Shown here in pieces: positions 44,300-57,600 of a DNA stretch of 64,000 bases. The notes below the pieces were generated by a model. It was not told the origin of the DNA, searched no databases, and worked only from the letters and a program-made list of their open reading frames with translations. Position 1 is the stretch's first letter; each line of letters opens with the position of its first letter. The stretch is from Aotearoamyces nothofagi (lineage: Eukaryota > Ascomycota > Leotiomycetes > Leotiales > Tympanidaceae): positions 930,001 to 994,000 of the forward strand of contig JADDTR010000001.1 in the NCBI GenBank assembly GCA_015345905.1, read 5' to 3'. The position numbers were made by a program, and so were the translations under genes.

Positions 44300-47200
44300 T
44301 TAAACCCTTTGATTGGCATAGTCGAGAACCTCGCAGTCGTCTTCAAAGAAGCCTTCTTCGTCACCTGTGTTGTCCGCGTTGCCGCGAATTGGGCCCTTTC
44401 GTCGTCTGGTTGTCACGACGATCTGTTCAATTTCCTCGTCTGCTTCTGAGATTCTTGTAGTTACCCGTTCCATAGCAGATGCTGGTAGTGCACGGTGATC
44501 CTCAATGGAGTCAAGAAGGTCATCATCGACCTGATCGAGCCCCACAGCCAGCTTCATCGCGCCAATGGGCTTGCCAAATACCCATGGCTCATCTAATGGG
44601 ACTGAAGGGGATTGCTCGTGGGGAAAGCTGGTTGGAGCTAATAAGGCGGAGACAGTGGGCGATGGAAGCTGCAGATTTGGCGAGGAATAAATATACAAAG
44701 CGACACGGCGGTCTGTATGAAACGGTTGGTACGGTGCGTTTGATTCGATTTCTGCTTGAGGTATAGATGACTCGGTGCCCGAAAGGCTATCTGCTTTCAC
44801 CGCAGATGGCTGATTGAGCGCCCAGTGCATAGAACCGCCATCTTTATCTGTAAGGTCAAGCTCGTCCTCTATATCCAAGGCTCGTAGGGCTGCAGGTGCG
44901 ATATTGCAATCTGGAATTAGAGGTAGTCTCAAGTCGACGTGTTTGCTGCCAATGTGGATTCGGTACTTATCCACTTTACCTCTAGCCTTGACCTGTTTGA
45001 TTGTGTAAATTTTGACTACGCCATCCACCAAGGCAGCGAAGGAGTCTTTTTGACGGCCGCCCAGCCATTTGACACAGCCTACGCCAAATGGTATCGTGCT
45101 CTGGGGGAGGTGTAATTTGTTTTCCCCAGATTTGCGGAAATGTTCAATAGTCCCAGTAGCAGCACCGAAGGACTTGCTAATACCAGTTGCCAGAGCTTTA
45201 CCTCCTTGACCTGCGGTTGCAGTAATACTAGCAGCGATGGTTCCAGTTCGAACCGGGCCGCTAAATCCACGAGGCCGTGTAATGAGTGGCTGTGCCAAGT
45301 TCCACAAGCCGCTGACTGCATTGGTCGCCATTGTAGTAGCCGTAGCGGATGTCTCACCATTCTCTGCAACCAAGGGCCCTTTTTGGGGCGATAACTTAAC
45401 CCTACGACGAGACGGTGGCCAGGTAAATGCACTTGGAGGAAGATCGAGGAAGTGCACTGTATTTCGTTCTGTGACCAGAGCTATCCGCTCCCCATACGGC
45501 ATTGTCCATACAACGTCAACTATTCTAGCAACAGTCATGCGAGTGAATATAGCGACCTGTCTAACATGTTGGCCCTGTGGGCTGGTTGGGCTCTGAGACT
45601 GCAAGGCGGAAGATTTAGTATGCTGGATACGCATTAGATCCCACACGAATTGGACATCGCCTTTGCTGCTGGCTGTGAACAATGCTAACCCACTGGGAGC
45701 AAAGGAAACGAAGCTGCACCCAAGAGGTACCCTGAAGGTTGCTAGCACATAAGACCCGAGAGAAGTGTTGTTCTGGAGTGACCCAAGCTTTTCAAGGTCG
45801 AGTATAGATATCAAAGTAGGATCCGTGTTTGAAGAGATGCGTTGAAATGCTGCACCATGAGTAGGAGGAAACTCTTGATTTGGATCTGGCCGTGTCTGAT
45901 ATGGGCTATGCCAGGATCCCTGAGCGTAGCTCGACGTTGTGGTGGGTTTGTTCCAATAGTTGTTCCAGACCCTTGAGCTCTGGTCTCCAATCCACTTTGC
46001 GCCCTTGATGGCCTCTTGTGCAGCTTGACGTCTTAGGCGGCCCCAAAACTCCTCTCCATCTGGCATATCCACGACGCAATTAGCCAAGGGTGGTTGTGGA
46101 GGAGCATAAGTATTCAATCCGGGCACTCTCGTTATCGAATTCGAGCTAGGTACCACGGCTCTCAATGATAACTTGGAGGAGGCAGAAGCTGATGGACTAT
46201 AGGCCAACCAACGGCCTTTCAGCGAAAGCAGGGCTGTATTTGGCTGAGAACCGGTACCCCGCGTTTCGTTAAAAGAGCCATCAATTTCCTCAAACTCTGG
46301 TGGATTTGTGGGGTCGTTAAGAGCGGAGCGTTGTACAGTTGTCCATATCTTGCCAATACATGGAAAATTCAAGCGGAGATCATTTTCAGATTTAGCTTGG
46401 TGATAAATCCAGGCTTCGCCAGTCGCACCAGACGTAACAACTATATATCCACCATCGGCAGAGATAGTCAATGCTCCCACTGGCGGTGGGCGAATAAACA
46501 AAGGACTCGTTACAGGTGTCGTAAGTGGAATCTTCGGCATCGAGAGAAGTGTCGTAATATACTTCTTAGTGTTTAGAGAGTACACTTCAACTGTTGTCTG
46601 ATAATGTGTGATAGCACTGCCGTCAGCCTCGCGTGGTGATACAGGAAATCTGAGAGGCGAACTGCCGACACTCTCACTTCTTGGGACAGAATTTGCTTCG
46701 GAGGGTGGGCGTGTATCATTGGTGTAGAGAACGTTCGACACGTCAGTGGAATTGCAGACAGGGCTATGCAAAACTATCGCTATGAGGGGAAACTCATGCT
46801 GAGGCCCTGAGTCTGCTGCCCAAGGTAATATTTTTGCGTTATAGACGCCTCCTCGCAAATCCTCAATACCTGTTATTTTCTCTAGGCTATTCCTCGAAAC
46901 CGATGAGACGTCCACACCGCCTTCATAGCCTGATACGACAACATTGTCATTGTCAGCTTGCCTCGAAGGGCTAGGTCTCGTTGGACAGAGATTATCAAAG
47001 CCACAATAGTAACCTTGTGCACCGGGTCTTAGACCAGAAGACCGAGATGGCAAGCCAAGGTTAATATCCGGTGCGCCATAGAAATGGGCTTGAGCCTGGT
47101 GCGGGAGAGGAGGATGTGGGCCGTAACGTTGAGACTGTTGAGAATACATTGAGCATCGTCGATATACATTCGGTCTTCGTTGAGATACGTAGTCATCGAA

Positions 47201-47835
47201 TGCTTGCTGACCATCAGGTTGGAAACTCAACGGCCTCCTACTATGGTAATTTGGCGGTGAAGCCGACGGAAGATGTCCATTCGGGATTATACGTTCTCGT
47301 TGGTTCCAACCCACAGGTGTGCTTCTGTCATCATAGGAAGACGGCTGCGTCGGTGGAGAGTCGCTCAAACTTATCAGGTTGCCAGGAGAGCTAGAAAAGA
47401 CCGGCACGTTCCTTGCCCATTCAGTCGTATTGTGAGCAGCGCTGGCGAATTCCTTCGCTGAAAGCGCTCCGAGCATAGGAGACGTGACTGGAGCTCCATT
47501 GGTAGGAAGAGGGACTGGTTTTGTCTCAGGTGACTGCAGTCCAGCGGGCATACAGGGTGATGCAGGTTTGGGACTATCAAAATCACTCGTTAGCTGACGT
47601 CTGAAGAATCATGCACTAACACCATCACTGTTTTATGAAATGATACTCACGGCATCTTGGAGGGAATTTTCGTGGTTACCGCCGCAACTCCACCACTATC
47701 CTTCGTCACCCCATTTTTTCTTTCCTTCTTTGTTGGTATGTTTACTCCAGAACTTGTTGTCTTTCGAGCTTGCTTCTGGGCAAGAGAGCCGATGAGGGAC
47801 GTGGGCTGTGTCTCTTGGTCTGACGAAGGGGGCAT
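44300..47835 (-). CDS. BCAS3-type WD40 beta-propeller protein
   Basis: Exons on the minus strand are 47835-47651 and 47573-44300 (1152 aa), separated by a 77-nt intron (GTGAGT...TAG). The first exon adds a Lys/Ser-rich N-terminus. After a disordered Pro/Ser-rich region, a degenerate propeller is visible from about residue 280: HEFPLIAIVLHSP, TVEVYSLNTKKYITTLLSM, VGALTISADGGYIVVTSG, then the BCAS3 signature VPLGCSFVSFAPSGLALFTA followed by SKGDVQFVWDLMRIQ. BCAS3 and PHAF1 in animals bind phosphoinositides on autophagic membranes; a related role in fungi is inference. The C-terminal 150 residues are acidic. It is upstream of DPM2 on the same strand. Confidence 0.8.
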
Positions 47836-48569
47836 TCAAAAGACTGAATATGACCAGTCGATAAATCGATCTCACAAATGCCAAAGCTTTTTCAGGCCAG
47901 TAACGGCCGCAAAGTCGTAGAAGGTCGGAGGCGCGTCGTCGTCGAACTTGATAACACGGAGACGGAAAGCTCCCGCGCAAGCTTGTTTGAGAGCAAACGA
48001 GGGTAGAAAGCCTGCCAGAAAAGTCGCTATAAATCAACGAAGGCGTGTAAGGAGCATCCGATGGTATAAGCTCAGTCCTGTCACAATGTGGGTTCAGTGG
48101 TTTCTTTGTTGTCTTGGTAAGGCAGCATGTAATGACAACAGCGGGGCGGGGATATGGAGGCCGGGTTCAGACCGCCATGAATGACGATCTAATTTCGCGA
48201 AGATTACCCGCTGACCTCTATTGTCAGGAACGCGGGCAGGTCCTACAAAACAAACAAAGATCTATTTCAATTAGAGCTGCACCCTAATGCATGAATTCCA
48301 CAAACTGATCCATACTGTACAGATCTGAAATGCCGTTAATGTTAATTGAAGAACGTACAGTACAAACTGAAGACAATTCACTGTCTGACTCCCTGCCAGC
48401 TACGCCTGATGGCGACAGCAAATCCATTGAAGATGCAATATTATACACCTTTCTGGCCTGAAATGGCCAACACCATAGATATGCTACAAGATGCCCTAAC
48501 ATTTTGTTCTTGGGCAATATCTCCCAGACCTAAAATGGAAACACCATCCCGATGAAGACGAATCTATCT
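47836..48569. other. intergenic, DPM2 3' flank and BCAS3-type promoter
   Basis: No gene or repeat supported. A GCGGGGCGGGG box lies near 48140-48152. Confidence 0.5.
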
Positions 48570-48950
48570 CTACTTCTTCTTCGAGGCGGCCTTTGCCTTT
48601 GCAGCTCTCTTCCTATTGCTCCGAATCATGACCACGCTGAGGAACGAGCCCACGACAGCTGAACCAAGGAGGATGAGAATGACAGGTATGCGGATTGCCC
48701 AGACTCGTGGTGGAAATAGGTTTTGAATTGGTTGATCAGGGTCGACAAATGGCTGTGGAGGCTGATTAGGTCACACTGCGGATGAAGAGCTTCGGAGTAG
48801 GAATTCATACCATAAGCAGTGTCCATACCGAATAATAAAGAAAGACTACAGATGCTACCAAAAGCATCGAGAAGCCGACAAGTTTATCGAGCTGGGGCAA
48901 GGTCAGCAAAAGTTCCTTGTGCCCAGACTGGCTGGAAGAGTATATACCAT
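48570..48950 (-). CDS. DPM2: dolichol-phosphate mannosyltransferase regulatory subunit DPM2
   Basis: Coding exons on the minus strand are 48950-48948 (the ATG alone), 48891-48811 and 48752-48570; 88 aa, the normal DPM2 size. The 56-nt first intron (GTATAT...CCCAG) starts directly after the start codon, and the second is 58 nt. The joins give M-LDKLVGFSMLLVASVV then LYYSVWTLLM-PFVDPDQPIQ, matching DPM2, with a second hydrophobic hairpin (IRIPVILILLGSAVVGSFL) and a Lys-rich ER-type tail ending KKK. DPM2 holds the catalytic DPM1 subunit in the ER membrane for Dol-P-Man synthesis. Because no exon is longer than 183 nt it is easily missed. It is divergent from Cwc22, 309 bp away. Confidence 0.9.
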
Positions 48951-49259
48951 CGTTGCAACAACTTCAAACGAGTGTGATAAATGAGGGGTCCGTCTGGTGC
49001 AGCTTCGCCTCCGAGTCGTGCTGAGTCGCAAACCGTTCAATTAATGAGTGATGATTCCTGACAATAGTTTTAAAGCCTAAGGTACCTTCAAATTGGCAGA
49101 CGCGCTATCTGTCTTCAGCTATCGTCCCGTTAGCGCTAGTAGAAGAAGGCTGAGGGATCAAGTTAAGCGAGCTTTGTTCCCCAAGAATTATTTATCATCT
49201 ACCTCGTACCGTGATCATCAACCCATTTCACGACGGTCAGTTCGTGACCATCTCTGGAG
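48951..49259. other. divergent promoter, DPM2 / CWC22
   Basis: A 309-bp shared promoter. No distinct motif was recognised. Confidence 0.5.
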
Positions 49260-51788
49260 ATGGAGGATCCAGTACCAACTTCGCCAAAGGCACACCTGGA
49301 GGAAAGGTCTGCGAATAGGATACCGACTTCACCCCGTCGCAACGATGATCGCGATCGCGCAGACAAGACTGCACCTTCACGAGGAAGAGGCAACGCGCCA
49401 GCAAAGGCGATGACAGAGGAAGAGAAACAGGCGGCAGCAAAAGCTGAATACGAGAAGCTGTTGACGATGCGATCTGGTGGTACTTATATACCACCTGCAC
49501 GGCTCAGGGCGCTCCAGTCGCAGATAACCGACAAAACGAGCAAAGAGTATCAGCGTATGGCATGGGAAGCCTTGAAAAAATCGATCAATGGTCTTATCAA
49601 CAAGGTCAACGTCTCTAACATAAAGCATATTGTACCTGAGCTTTTCGGAGAAAACCTCGTCAGAGGCAGGGGTCTATTCTGCAGGAGTATTATGAAGGCA
49701 CAGGCAGCCAGCTTACCATTCACTCCTATATACGCAGCCATGGCCGCCATCGTCAATACGAAACTACCCCAAGTAGGGGAACTACTCCTCATCAGACTTA
49801 TCATTCAGTTCAGAAAAGCCTTCAAGCGAAACGATAAGGCTGTCTGTTTGTCTTCCACCACGTTTATTGCACACCTCTGTAATCAACAAGTGGCACACGA
49901 GATGGTTGCAGCGCAAATATTACTGCTGTTGCTACATAAACCTACCGATGATAGCGTTGAGATCGCAGTTGGGCTTACCCGTGAGGTAGGGCAGCATTTG
50001 GAGGAGATGAGTGGTCCTATCGCCCTGGCAGTCTTTGATCAGTTCCGGAGCATTCTGCATGAAGCCGATATCGATAAGAGAGTCCAGTATATGATTGAAG
50101 TTCTTTTCCAGGTTCGCAAAGATCGTTATAAAGACAATCCAGCTATCAAGGAGGAATTAGATCTTGTAGAGGAGGAGGATCAGATCACTCATCGGCTTGG
50201 CCTTGACGACGAAATTGATGTGCAAGACGGACTGAACATATTCAAATTTGACCCAGAATGGGAAGAGCATGAGGATGCGTACAGACGACTAAAAGCCGAA
50301 ATTTTAGGCGAAGGTAGCGATGATGATGATGAAGATGACGAGGACGAGACTGATGATAGCGAGGATGATGAGGAGAAAGTGGAAGAAAAGGCTCTCGAGA
50401 TCAAGGATCAAAGTAATACAGATCTCGTGAATCTCAGGAGAACGATATACTTGACAATTATGTCTAGTATAGATCCCGAGGAATGCTGTCACAAACTCAT
50501 GAAGGTCACGTTACCACCAGGGCAGGAGCCAGAGCTTCCCTCCATGGTTATCGAATGTTGTTCACAGGAGCGTACATACTCAAAGTTCTATGGTCTGATC
50601 GGTGAGAGGTTTGCAAAGATCAATCGGTTGTGGACAGACCTCTTCGAACAGTCATTTGCAAAGTACTACGATACCATTCATCGATATGAAACCAACCGCC
50701 TAAGGAACATTGCACGATTCTTTGGCCATCTTATCAGTTCTGACGCTATCGGGTGGCATGTACTGTCAGTCGTTCATCTCAATGAGGAGGAGACTACGTC
50801 GAGCAGCCGTATTTTCATCAAGATATTGTTTCAGGACCTCTCAGAAGCTATGGGCATGGCTAAACTTCAAGCGCGTCTTAAGGATGAAACCCTTCGCTCA
50901 AGCTTCGAGGGGATTTTCCCACGAGACAATCCCCGCAACACGAGATTCTCTATCAATTACTTCACGAGCATTGGTATGGGCGCTGTCACAGAAGACATGC
51001 GCGAGTATCTCCAGAACATGCCCAAGCCAACACTTCCTGCGCCACCTGCCGCGGCGGAAGACTCGGACTCTGGCAGCTCCGTATCCAGCTACTCCTCTTA
51101 CACCGGATCCTCGTATTCTAGCTCCCGCTCCCGCTCTCGTTCTCGCCCACCATCCCGAACCCGCGCCCTCCCAAGAGCTCGTTCAATCTCTCGCACTCCT
51201 TCTCGCAATGCAAAGGCCGACGACACCCGCAGCCGTGGAAGGAGCACCACTCGTTCCATAAGCCCTCCTAGAAAACGGGCGCGTGGTGATAGCTATTCGC
51301 GCTCCCCCTCTCCGCCACCCCGCCGCTCCGTCCGCCGCTCGGCAGAAATCTCTCGCTCCCCCTCGCCACCTCGTCGTCGTGGCCGAGCTATCAGCGCATC
51401 CCGCTCCCCTTCGCCGCCTCCTCGTCGTCGCGGCCGAGCTGCCAGCGCATCCCGCTCCCCTTCCCCAGCTCCTCGCCACCGTGGCAGACCCGCTACCATC
51501 TCCCGCTCCCCTTCACCAGCTCCTCGCCGTCGTGGTAGGCCCGCTACCGCCTCCCTCTCCCGCTCCCCACAACGGCCAAGACGCAGAAACAGCTCATCGC
51601 TGAGCGCCGCGCCTCGGCGGCGCAGAGGGAGCTATTCGATCTCACCAGAACCCAGCGGCGGAAGAAGGGGCCCGGCGCGACGCAGAGATAGCGCCTCTGC
51701 TTCGCCTCCAGTCAAGAGAAGGAGAGACTACAGCGCGTCTAGGTCGAGATCTCCGCCGCCCGCCAAGAGGGGGCGGAGATATAGCTAG
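49260..51788 (+). CDS. CWC22: pre-mRNA-splicing factor Cwc22
   Basis: Single exon, 842 aa. The MIF4G domain begins at about residue 95 ([37 protein letters not shown]) and runs to about 290. An acidic linker ([20 protein letters not shown]) precedes the MA3 domain at about 395-500 ([37 protein letters not shown]). The last 230 residues are an Arg/Ser domain with tandem [14 protein letters not shown]-like units. Cwc22 joins the spliceosome before catalysis and in animals delivers eIF4A3 for exon-junction complexes. The lack of introns contrasts with the intron-rich SF1 gene in the same window. Confidence 0.95.
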   Translation: MEDPVPTSPKAHLEERSANRIPTSPRRNDDRDRADKTAPSRGRGNAPAKAMTEEEKQAAAKAEYEKLLTMRSGGTYIPPARLRALQSQITDKTSKEYQRMAWEALKKSINGLINKVNVSNIKHIVPELFGENLVRGRGLFCRSIMKAQAASLPFTPIYAAMAAIVNTKLPQVGELLLIRLIIQFRKAFKRNDKAVCLSSTTFIAHLCNQQVAHEMVAAQILLLLLHKPTDDSVEIAVGLTREVGQHLEEMSGPIALAVFDQFRSILHEADIDKRVQYMIEVLFQVRKDRYKDNPAIKEELDLVEEEDQITHRLGLDDEIDVQDGLNIFKFDPEWEEHEDAYRRLKAEILGEGSDDDDEDDEDETDDSEDDEEKVEEKALEIKDQSNTDLVNLRRTIYLTIMSSIDPEECCHKLMKVTLPPGQEPELPSMVIECCSQERTYSKFYGLIGERFAKINRLWTDLFEQSFAKYYDTIHRYETNRLRNIARFFGHLISSDAIGWHVLSVVHLNEEETTSSSRIFIKILFQDLSEAMGMAKLQARLKDETLRSSFEGIFPRDNPRNTRFSINYFTSIGMGAVTEDMREYLQNMPKPTLPAPPAAAEDSDSGSSVSSYSSYTGSSYSSSRSRSRSRPPSRTRALPRARSISRTPSRNAKADDTRSRGRSTTRSISPPRKRARGDSYSRSPSPPPRRSVRRSAEISRSPSPPRRRGRAISASRSPSPPPRRRGRAASASRSPSPAPRHRGRPATISRSPSPAPRRRGRPATASLSRSPQRPRRRNSSSLSAAPRRRRGSYSISPEPSGGRRGPARRRDSASASPPVKRRRDYSASRSRSPPPAKRGRRYS

Positions 51789-52500
51789 TTAGATGGACGC
51801 TCGTGCTTCAGTAGTGTATGTAATAGCATAGTCATGGCCTATAGGGTCAGCACCCAGGGGTTCGGTCAGAAATACCACGAGCGTCAGAATGCATACTGCT
51901 TTACATCTGTCGATGACGTGCGAAACGAACACGTGAATATATATACAATATAATGTATAATTTATATATTCCATATACCGGCTCATGTACAGTACAGCTT
52001 CATTCACATATAACCCATCCCCCTCACCCCCAAACTCTAAATCCATCAGCCATGAGCCCACTACAGTCCCGATCACAAGTCACGATACAGATCCGCAATC
52101 CGCAGCAGAGACGCCGGAGCGTGTCGAGGCAAGCCTCGACGCTCCTGTGCCCACTCTCTAGCACTTTCTAGCACTTTCCAGCACCGCCTAGCAGCGGTGC
52201 AGATTACGAGGCTATAGAGACGTTGCATTCTAGAGTGCCGAGTGCTCAGTGCTCTATGGCTGCTTACTTTATATGTACATGCGTGCCGTGCCGTGCCGTG
52301 CCGTGCCTGCTGACCAAAGCTAACCTGTGGAAAACGCTCGACCCGCCAGAATCAGGAGAGGGGCCCGCGGGGACGGGTTTTGTAAGATATGTAGAGGGAG
52401 CATTAAGGGATATCATACGCCGCCTTCTACACCGTCACAATATACTGTCCCAACATATTCTACACAAAAAGCCGACATTTATACATCCCCCATATTGGTC
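51789..52500. other. convergent 3' flanks
   Basis: AT-rich stretch near 51937-51972 and GTGCC repeats near 52277-52305. No gene is supported. Confidence 0.5.
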
Positions 52501-54682
52501 TCAGCTGCTGCCCGGTCCAGGAAACCGTGCTGCGTCTTCGGTGGTACCCTCTAGACTATCTCTCACTCGCGCATTGGCTGACCCTAATGCCGCAATGACT
52601 TCGTCGATTCGGCTACTCTCGATTTTTATGTTTCGTAAAGCAGTCTCGTAATCCTCACAGCGCACACGAAGACGTTGCACTTCGCTTTCCAGAGCCTTTT
52701 CACTCTCAGTTGTTTCAGACTTGCTTGAGCTCTGGGTCTCGGTAGCCTCTCCGGTGGTGCTAACAACAGGGCGTTCCATCTCCATAGGTGTGGGTATCGA
52801 TTCCGCCGATTTTGCTTCTGCGAGAGCTTCCTTGAGAGCTTCCTTGAGCTTCTTTCGCTCCTCCCCAGCCATGGCCTCTAATTTACTCGCCATTCTCACA
52901 ATATCAACATATTGCTTACCCTCCTTCACCGCCGCCAGCCTAAACTCATCTCTCGCCTTTCCAATTTCCTGCAGTCCAACCTCCAACTCTGCAGTTTTCT
53001 CCAGGAGTCTGACTCTCTCTTCACTCAGTGCGTTCACTTCCTCGTCTGAGGCCACTTGCTTGTCTTCCAGAGCTCTGACCCGAGTCTGACACCTCAACAA
53101 AGTGGCAAGGAGCTTGTCGTGCTCTAATTGAAGTGTCTGCAGAGCATAAGATTTGAGGGATACCTCATGTTGGAGAGCTGCGGTATGAGCTGCGATAGCG
53201 CTAGGGACGCCAGCACTAGATGCTGTCGTTGTACCGAGAGACGATGACGGAGTGGGAGATAGTGGATGCTGTATAGGAGCCAGAGGAATACTGGTAGGTG
53301 CTGGCACAGCTGGGAATGCTATTGATGGAGATGTTCTGCTATAGCTTGGAGGAGAATTGTGAGACCGTCCTGGTGGGGATGGGAGATGACGACCTGGCGT
53401 AGGTGGCGGGTTCATGTTCATGGATGGAAGTCTGAAGCCGAGAGCGTCGGACGCTATTTGTGAGGGGGTACTTGATAGGATCGGTGGAAGTCTCTCGCCG
53501 CCTTCAACACTCGAGGTTGACTGCCGGCGTGCAATATCCGCAAGGGAAGATTCGGGGTAATTGCCCATTTCACTGGTACGACCAGGCTCGAAGGAGGCCC
53601 TGCGCTTTCTATTCAAGATGTCCTGAGGATCCCCAAGAAAGCGTTGCTTCATCATCTCCAGTGAGTTGTTCAGGTCGTTAGCATTTACATCATTGATAGA
53701 ACTGTCCCTTCTCCGGTTCTGCAGGTGAGAATTCCCATCATGGAGAACCTTCTTCGCTAACTGATTGGCCTCCTCTAGCAGATCGAGGATTCGATGCACT
53801 TGGCCCATTTGTGGCAGATGGTCATGTACAACGCCATCATGATGATACTTGGCAGGGTCAGCGGCAAACCCGTGTGCGTGTGAACTACTCGACCAACGAA
53901 GTGGCGCAAGACAAGATTGACTTCTCAGGTGAGACTTACTTGGGTGTAGATTTCTAGCAGCGATCCAGAGGTTATAGACGTGGCAAGCTCGGAAACGTTT
54001 GATATAGCATCCTGTACCATGGTTCTTGCGTTGGCACATCTCTCGCATGCATGCAGGAAACCGGAGACCTCGTGAGGCCTTCTTGGCCGCGGCGCAGCAG
54101 GCTCAATATCCTCTGGCACTGCTGTAGAGACTCCCAATAGCCCCTGTGTTCGAACATAACCTACGCCTCCTTCATACCGTATCTGTTAGTAATTGGCATC
54201 TCCAACGTCTTCTCTACCAAGTTAAACATACCAATTCCCGGTGATGGCGATATTATGCGCGCAGCTGAACCCAGTCTGTCCTGACTAGTAGTACCTCTCT
54301 CATTGTCCTTGTTTCCGAACCACGTAGACGCTCGATCTGGGGTAGCATCTCCCTCTGTCGAAGGTGCCGGTATAGACTCGCCTGCCTGCAAAGACTGGGT
54401 CACTGAAGTGTAGCTCATTGGAGCGGCCGTCTCTAGATTATTCTGCTGGGCAAGCCACAAGCTTGTTTGTAGACTTGCTTCCCATCCAGGCCCTTCCTGT
54501 ATCTCTGTTGAAATTCTTCTCTTCTTCCACGGATGGCACTCAAATGGTGCGTAGGCATCCGGCTCTCTGTAAAAAGAGGCAGGAGGTGCGACCGTATCTA
54601 TTCTAGTCGTCGAACGTGCATCCCACCGATTCTTGGTGGCATCGGGCTTCAGTTGGGATGTCTCCCAGCCTCTTGAGTCCAT
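52501..54682 (-). CDS. coiled-coil protein of unknown function
   Basis: Exons on the minus strand are 54682-54232, 54160-53940 and 53847-52501, giving 672 aa; an in-frame ATG at 54730 would add 16 residues. Intron 1 is textbook (GTATGT, branch TACTAAC, TAG). Intron 2 (92 nt) ends in CCAAG with a CTGAC branch and yields EIYTQYHHDGVVHDHLPQMG. The N-terminus has HPWKKRRIS, a possible nuclear localisation signal; a short segment with CERC and helical character follows; then HRILDLLEEANQLAKKVLHD, a Ser/Pro-rich linker, and a long coiled coil (about 430-590) with LQLEHDKLLATLLRCQTRVR. No catalytic motif is visible. I do not recognise the family; a regulatory or scaffold role is only a guess. Confidence 0.75.
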
Positions 54683-57600
54683 AACCAGCTGCCGAGTTTC
54701 GAATCCAAGCCTTGCCGCTTCATGTGGCACAGGCAGTATGATATGTCAATAGGCATATAGGCATATGTGCTGTGCTGCACCTGATCTGCGGGTAGTCCAG
54801 GGGATTATGGAGGATTCTGCACACCCATTCCTCGGAGTTAGCTATCTTGTCAGATTGGCCGGAAGAGCTGGAGGAAGCTTGGGCAGGCTTACGTATCTGA
54901 GAGCTTGGCTTGCAAGCAGTGCAGAAACGGCGGAGGCTGCGATGGATGGCAATGTCATCTGGATGCTACAGTAGCAGACTATGTAGTCGCCAGGCACGAA
55001 CGGGCGAACCGAACTATCAAGCTGCAAAAGACATCACGGCGGTCCGCCTGCTGTGCATTGGGCACCAGTGGAGCTGTGGAGGTGATAAGGGCAGCATCAT
55101 CTACGTTCCGGAGGTGCAGAGGAGGGAGGGAGGCAGGATATGTAATCAGACACCTGCGGGCTCGGGGTGTGGAGATGGGTGTTAGTAATGAGGATGGTGT
55201 TGTTATCCGTACCGAGGAGGACCCCAGCAGCAGTGCTCCCCGTACCGAGCAGCAGTGCAGGGAGTCCTACACGGCAGCAGGTGAACGCCAATGTCCCACA
55301 AAACGAGCTGCAGAGCTACGGTACGGAGAGCAGCACGGTTAGCTGGGGGCCGGCGGGCAGGCGTGGCAGACTGGCGACAGAAGAGGCACCGTCTGGCCTG
55401 TCCTGAGTCTACGGACGGAGTCGGCAGGAAGGAGATAAGGGGCAGCGGGCAGTGAGTGTAGCCGTAGATGTATACAATGCCATTGCACGAGGGCCTGTGC
55501 CTATGCCTGTGCCTATGCCTATGCCTATGCCTGTGCGGGTAGGTGGGCGTGCAGCAATTGACGACGTGACCGCAGTACTACCGTACAGTACAGATACAGT
55601 ACAGATGCAGTAGAAGAGATGCTCGAGACGCCAGGACAGGCCGAACTCGAAAGGCCGAACTGGAAAGGCCGGCCGCTGAGGTGCTGCTGATCACCGCTGC
55701 CACAGGGGAGCTTTAGAGGCCTTGGAGCCTGTACACGACGCCGCCCAGCGCTGTAGGAGGGCCTGCTAGGGCCTGCAGAGCCCCTACAGAGGAGTTTACA
55801 GAGCCCCTACAGAGCCCTGCAGAGCCCACGCCTCAGTGGTGCTTCGGTGGGGAAGCGCCACGCTAAACCCCCGTCCTGCCCGCCAAGGTAGCCGCCAAGA
55901 CACAGCAAGGTAGGCAGGCAGACGGGGTTGGGTATAGTACAGTAAGAGCGGGATATCGTACAGTAAGTGCAGTACTGTACTGTAAGAATGGTACTGTACT
56001 GTACAGCAAGAGCAGTATCGAACAGCAAGAGTGGCATATCGTACAGTAAGTAGGTATCGAACAGCAAGAGCAGTACTGTGGCAAGAACAGTACTGTACAG
56101 CAAGAGCAGCATCGACACCTCGCTGCAGGCCGGCGAATGATGCGGGCGACGTGAATGATTGATAATCACCCAGATCAGCCCCACCCCTCGCGCAGATGAC
56201 GACATCAGCCAGCCCCACGGCCCGCCCCCCCCGAACCCGTCCAGCAAGGCAGTCCAGGATGCATAAAGCAACTGCACAACTCGATCCGTCCAGCAAAGAA
56301 AGCGCGCGGTCTTGGGAGCGCGGCAATGGCAATGCCTATCTATGCCTGTCGGGGTAGGGGATGGCGTCGCCGTACGGGACTGCAAAGCCTGGGAAGCCCG
56401 AGAATACCGAGTTGGGGGGACAGGGCGAGTCGTCTAAGCACTTGCCCGTCCTTGTAGCGACTCTCCGCTAGGCCATCGCGTCTCGAGCCATGCTCACCGA
56501 ATGCTCTTTCGAGACTGGAACTCCGCTGCCAAGGGACTACAGCAAGGGAAGGCGTGGGAGCGAGATAACCCAGAGGGATAGACCAGATAACCCGGAGATG
56601 CCAGAGGGCGCAGAGAGCAAGTGAGGCTGTGTCGTATCCCTCTCCTCTGTCCGTCCTGGCAGGCGATCCGGGAAGATATCAACACGGTACGGCTAGCTAT
56701 AAAAGAGAAGAAACGAACCAAGCCGGCATAATAAGACGGACCTCTTCCGAACGAGCGAGCCCTGAGAATCCCCAAGGCCTGCGTACGGAGAATTCGAGGC
56801 TCCGGTTCCCGATTGATATCCCCCAAGCACACGCTCCTTATATCATCCCAGTCCGGACTGTCATGGCCAGACAAGTCTGCCAAGGTAGCTACAGTACAGG
56901 ACAGTATAGAAAAGTCTGCCAAGGCAAGTACAGGACAGTACAGTATAGTATAGACAAGTCTGCCAAGGCGAGTACAGGACAGTACAGTACAGTACAGTAT
57001 AGACAACGCGATGCCCAACCCAAGATCTATGCTCGCCTCGGCGCCAAGCCGGTCAAGACTCTGCAGGCACGCAGATACGCAGATAGAGAGGCCTGCCTTG
57101 TGTGCCGAATGGATTTCACAGTCACTCGGCCACCATCATCATTTATTTCAACCACATCGGCACCCGCTGTTCTCAACACTGCGAGTGTAACGGGGCCGAT
57201 GCGCCGATGGGATCATCCGGATCGATCAGATCGGTCCAGCAGGTCTCTGCGGGCGCGCGAGGACTGGTGCCTGCCCCGGCGGAGCAGCAGCGAGAGCACG
57301 AAAAGGGGTGGTGAAGGAAGCAAGCAGGCAATTCCAGCTCACGAATCAGCCAGTCCCCCCCCCCTCAACAACAAAATAGAAATAGGAACTCTTGCAGTCA
57401 CGGCCGCTGCGTTACCTCTTCTATACCATACTGTACCATGCCGCACACTACACTACGGTCCTGCCCATCATCACAGATCCGCCCATCTGCCCATCTACCC
57501 ATCTACCTAGCCCCCTCCCCTTACCCACCATCTAATCATCATCTAGAACCATCAACCATCTCACCGCCAGGGCCTCGCATGCGCGCACACCACAGTCCGC

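Noticed and set aside
50189-50404. Poly-serine frame antisense to CWC22
   Set aside because: It is the complement of the Asp/Glu linker codons.
54157-54161. Alternative acceptor CACAG at about 54144 for the coiled-coil gene
   Set aside because: It leaves the frame broken with the GTATGT donor; the TAG at 54161-54163, after a perfect TACTAAC, keeps the frame.
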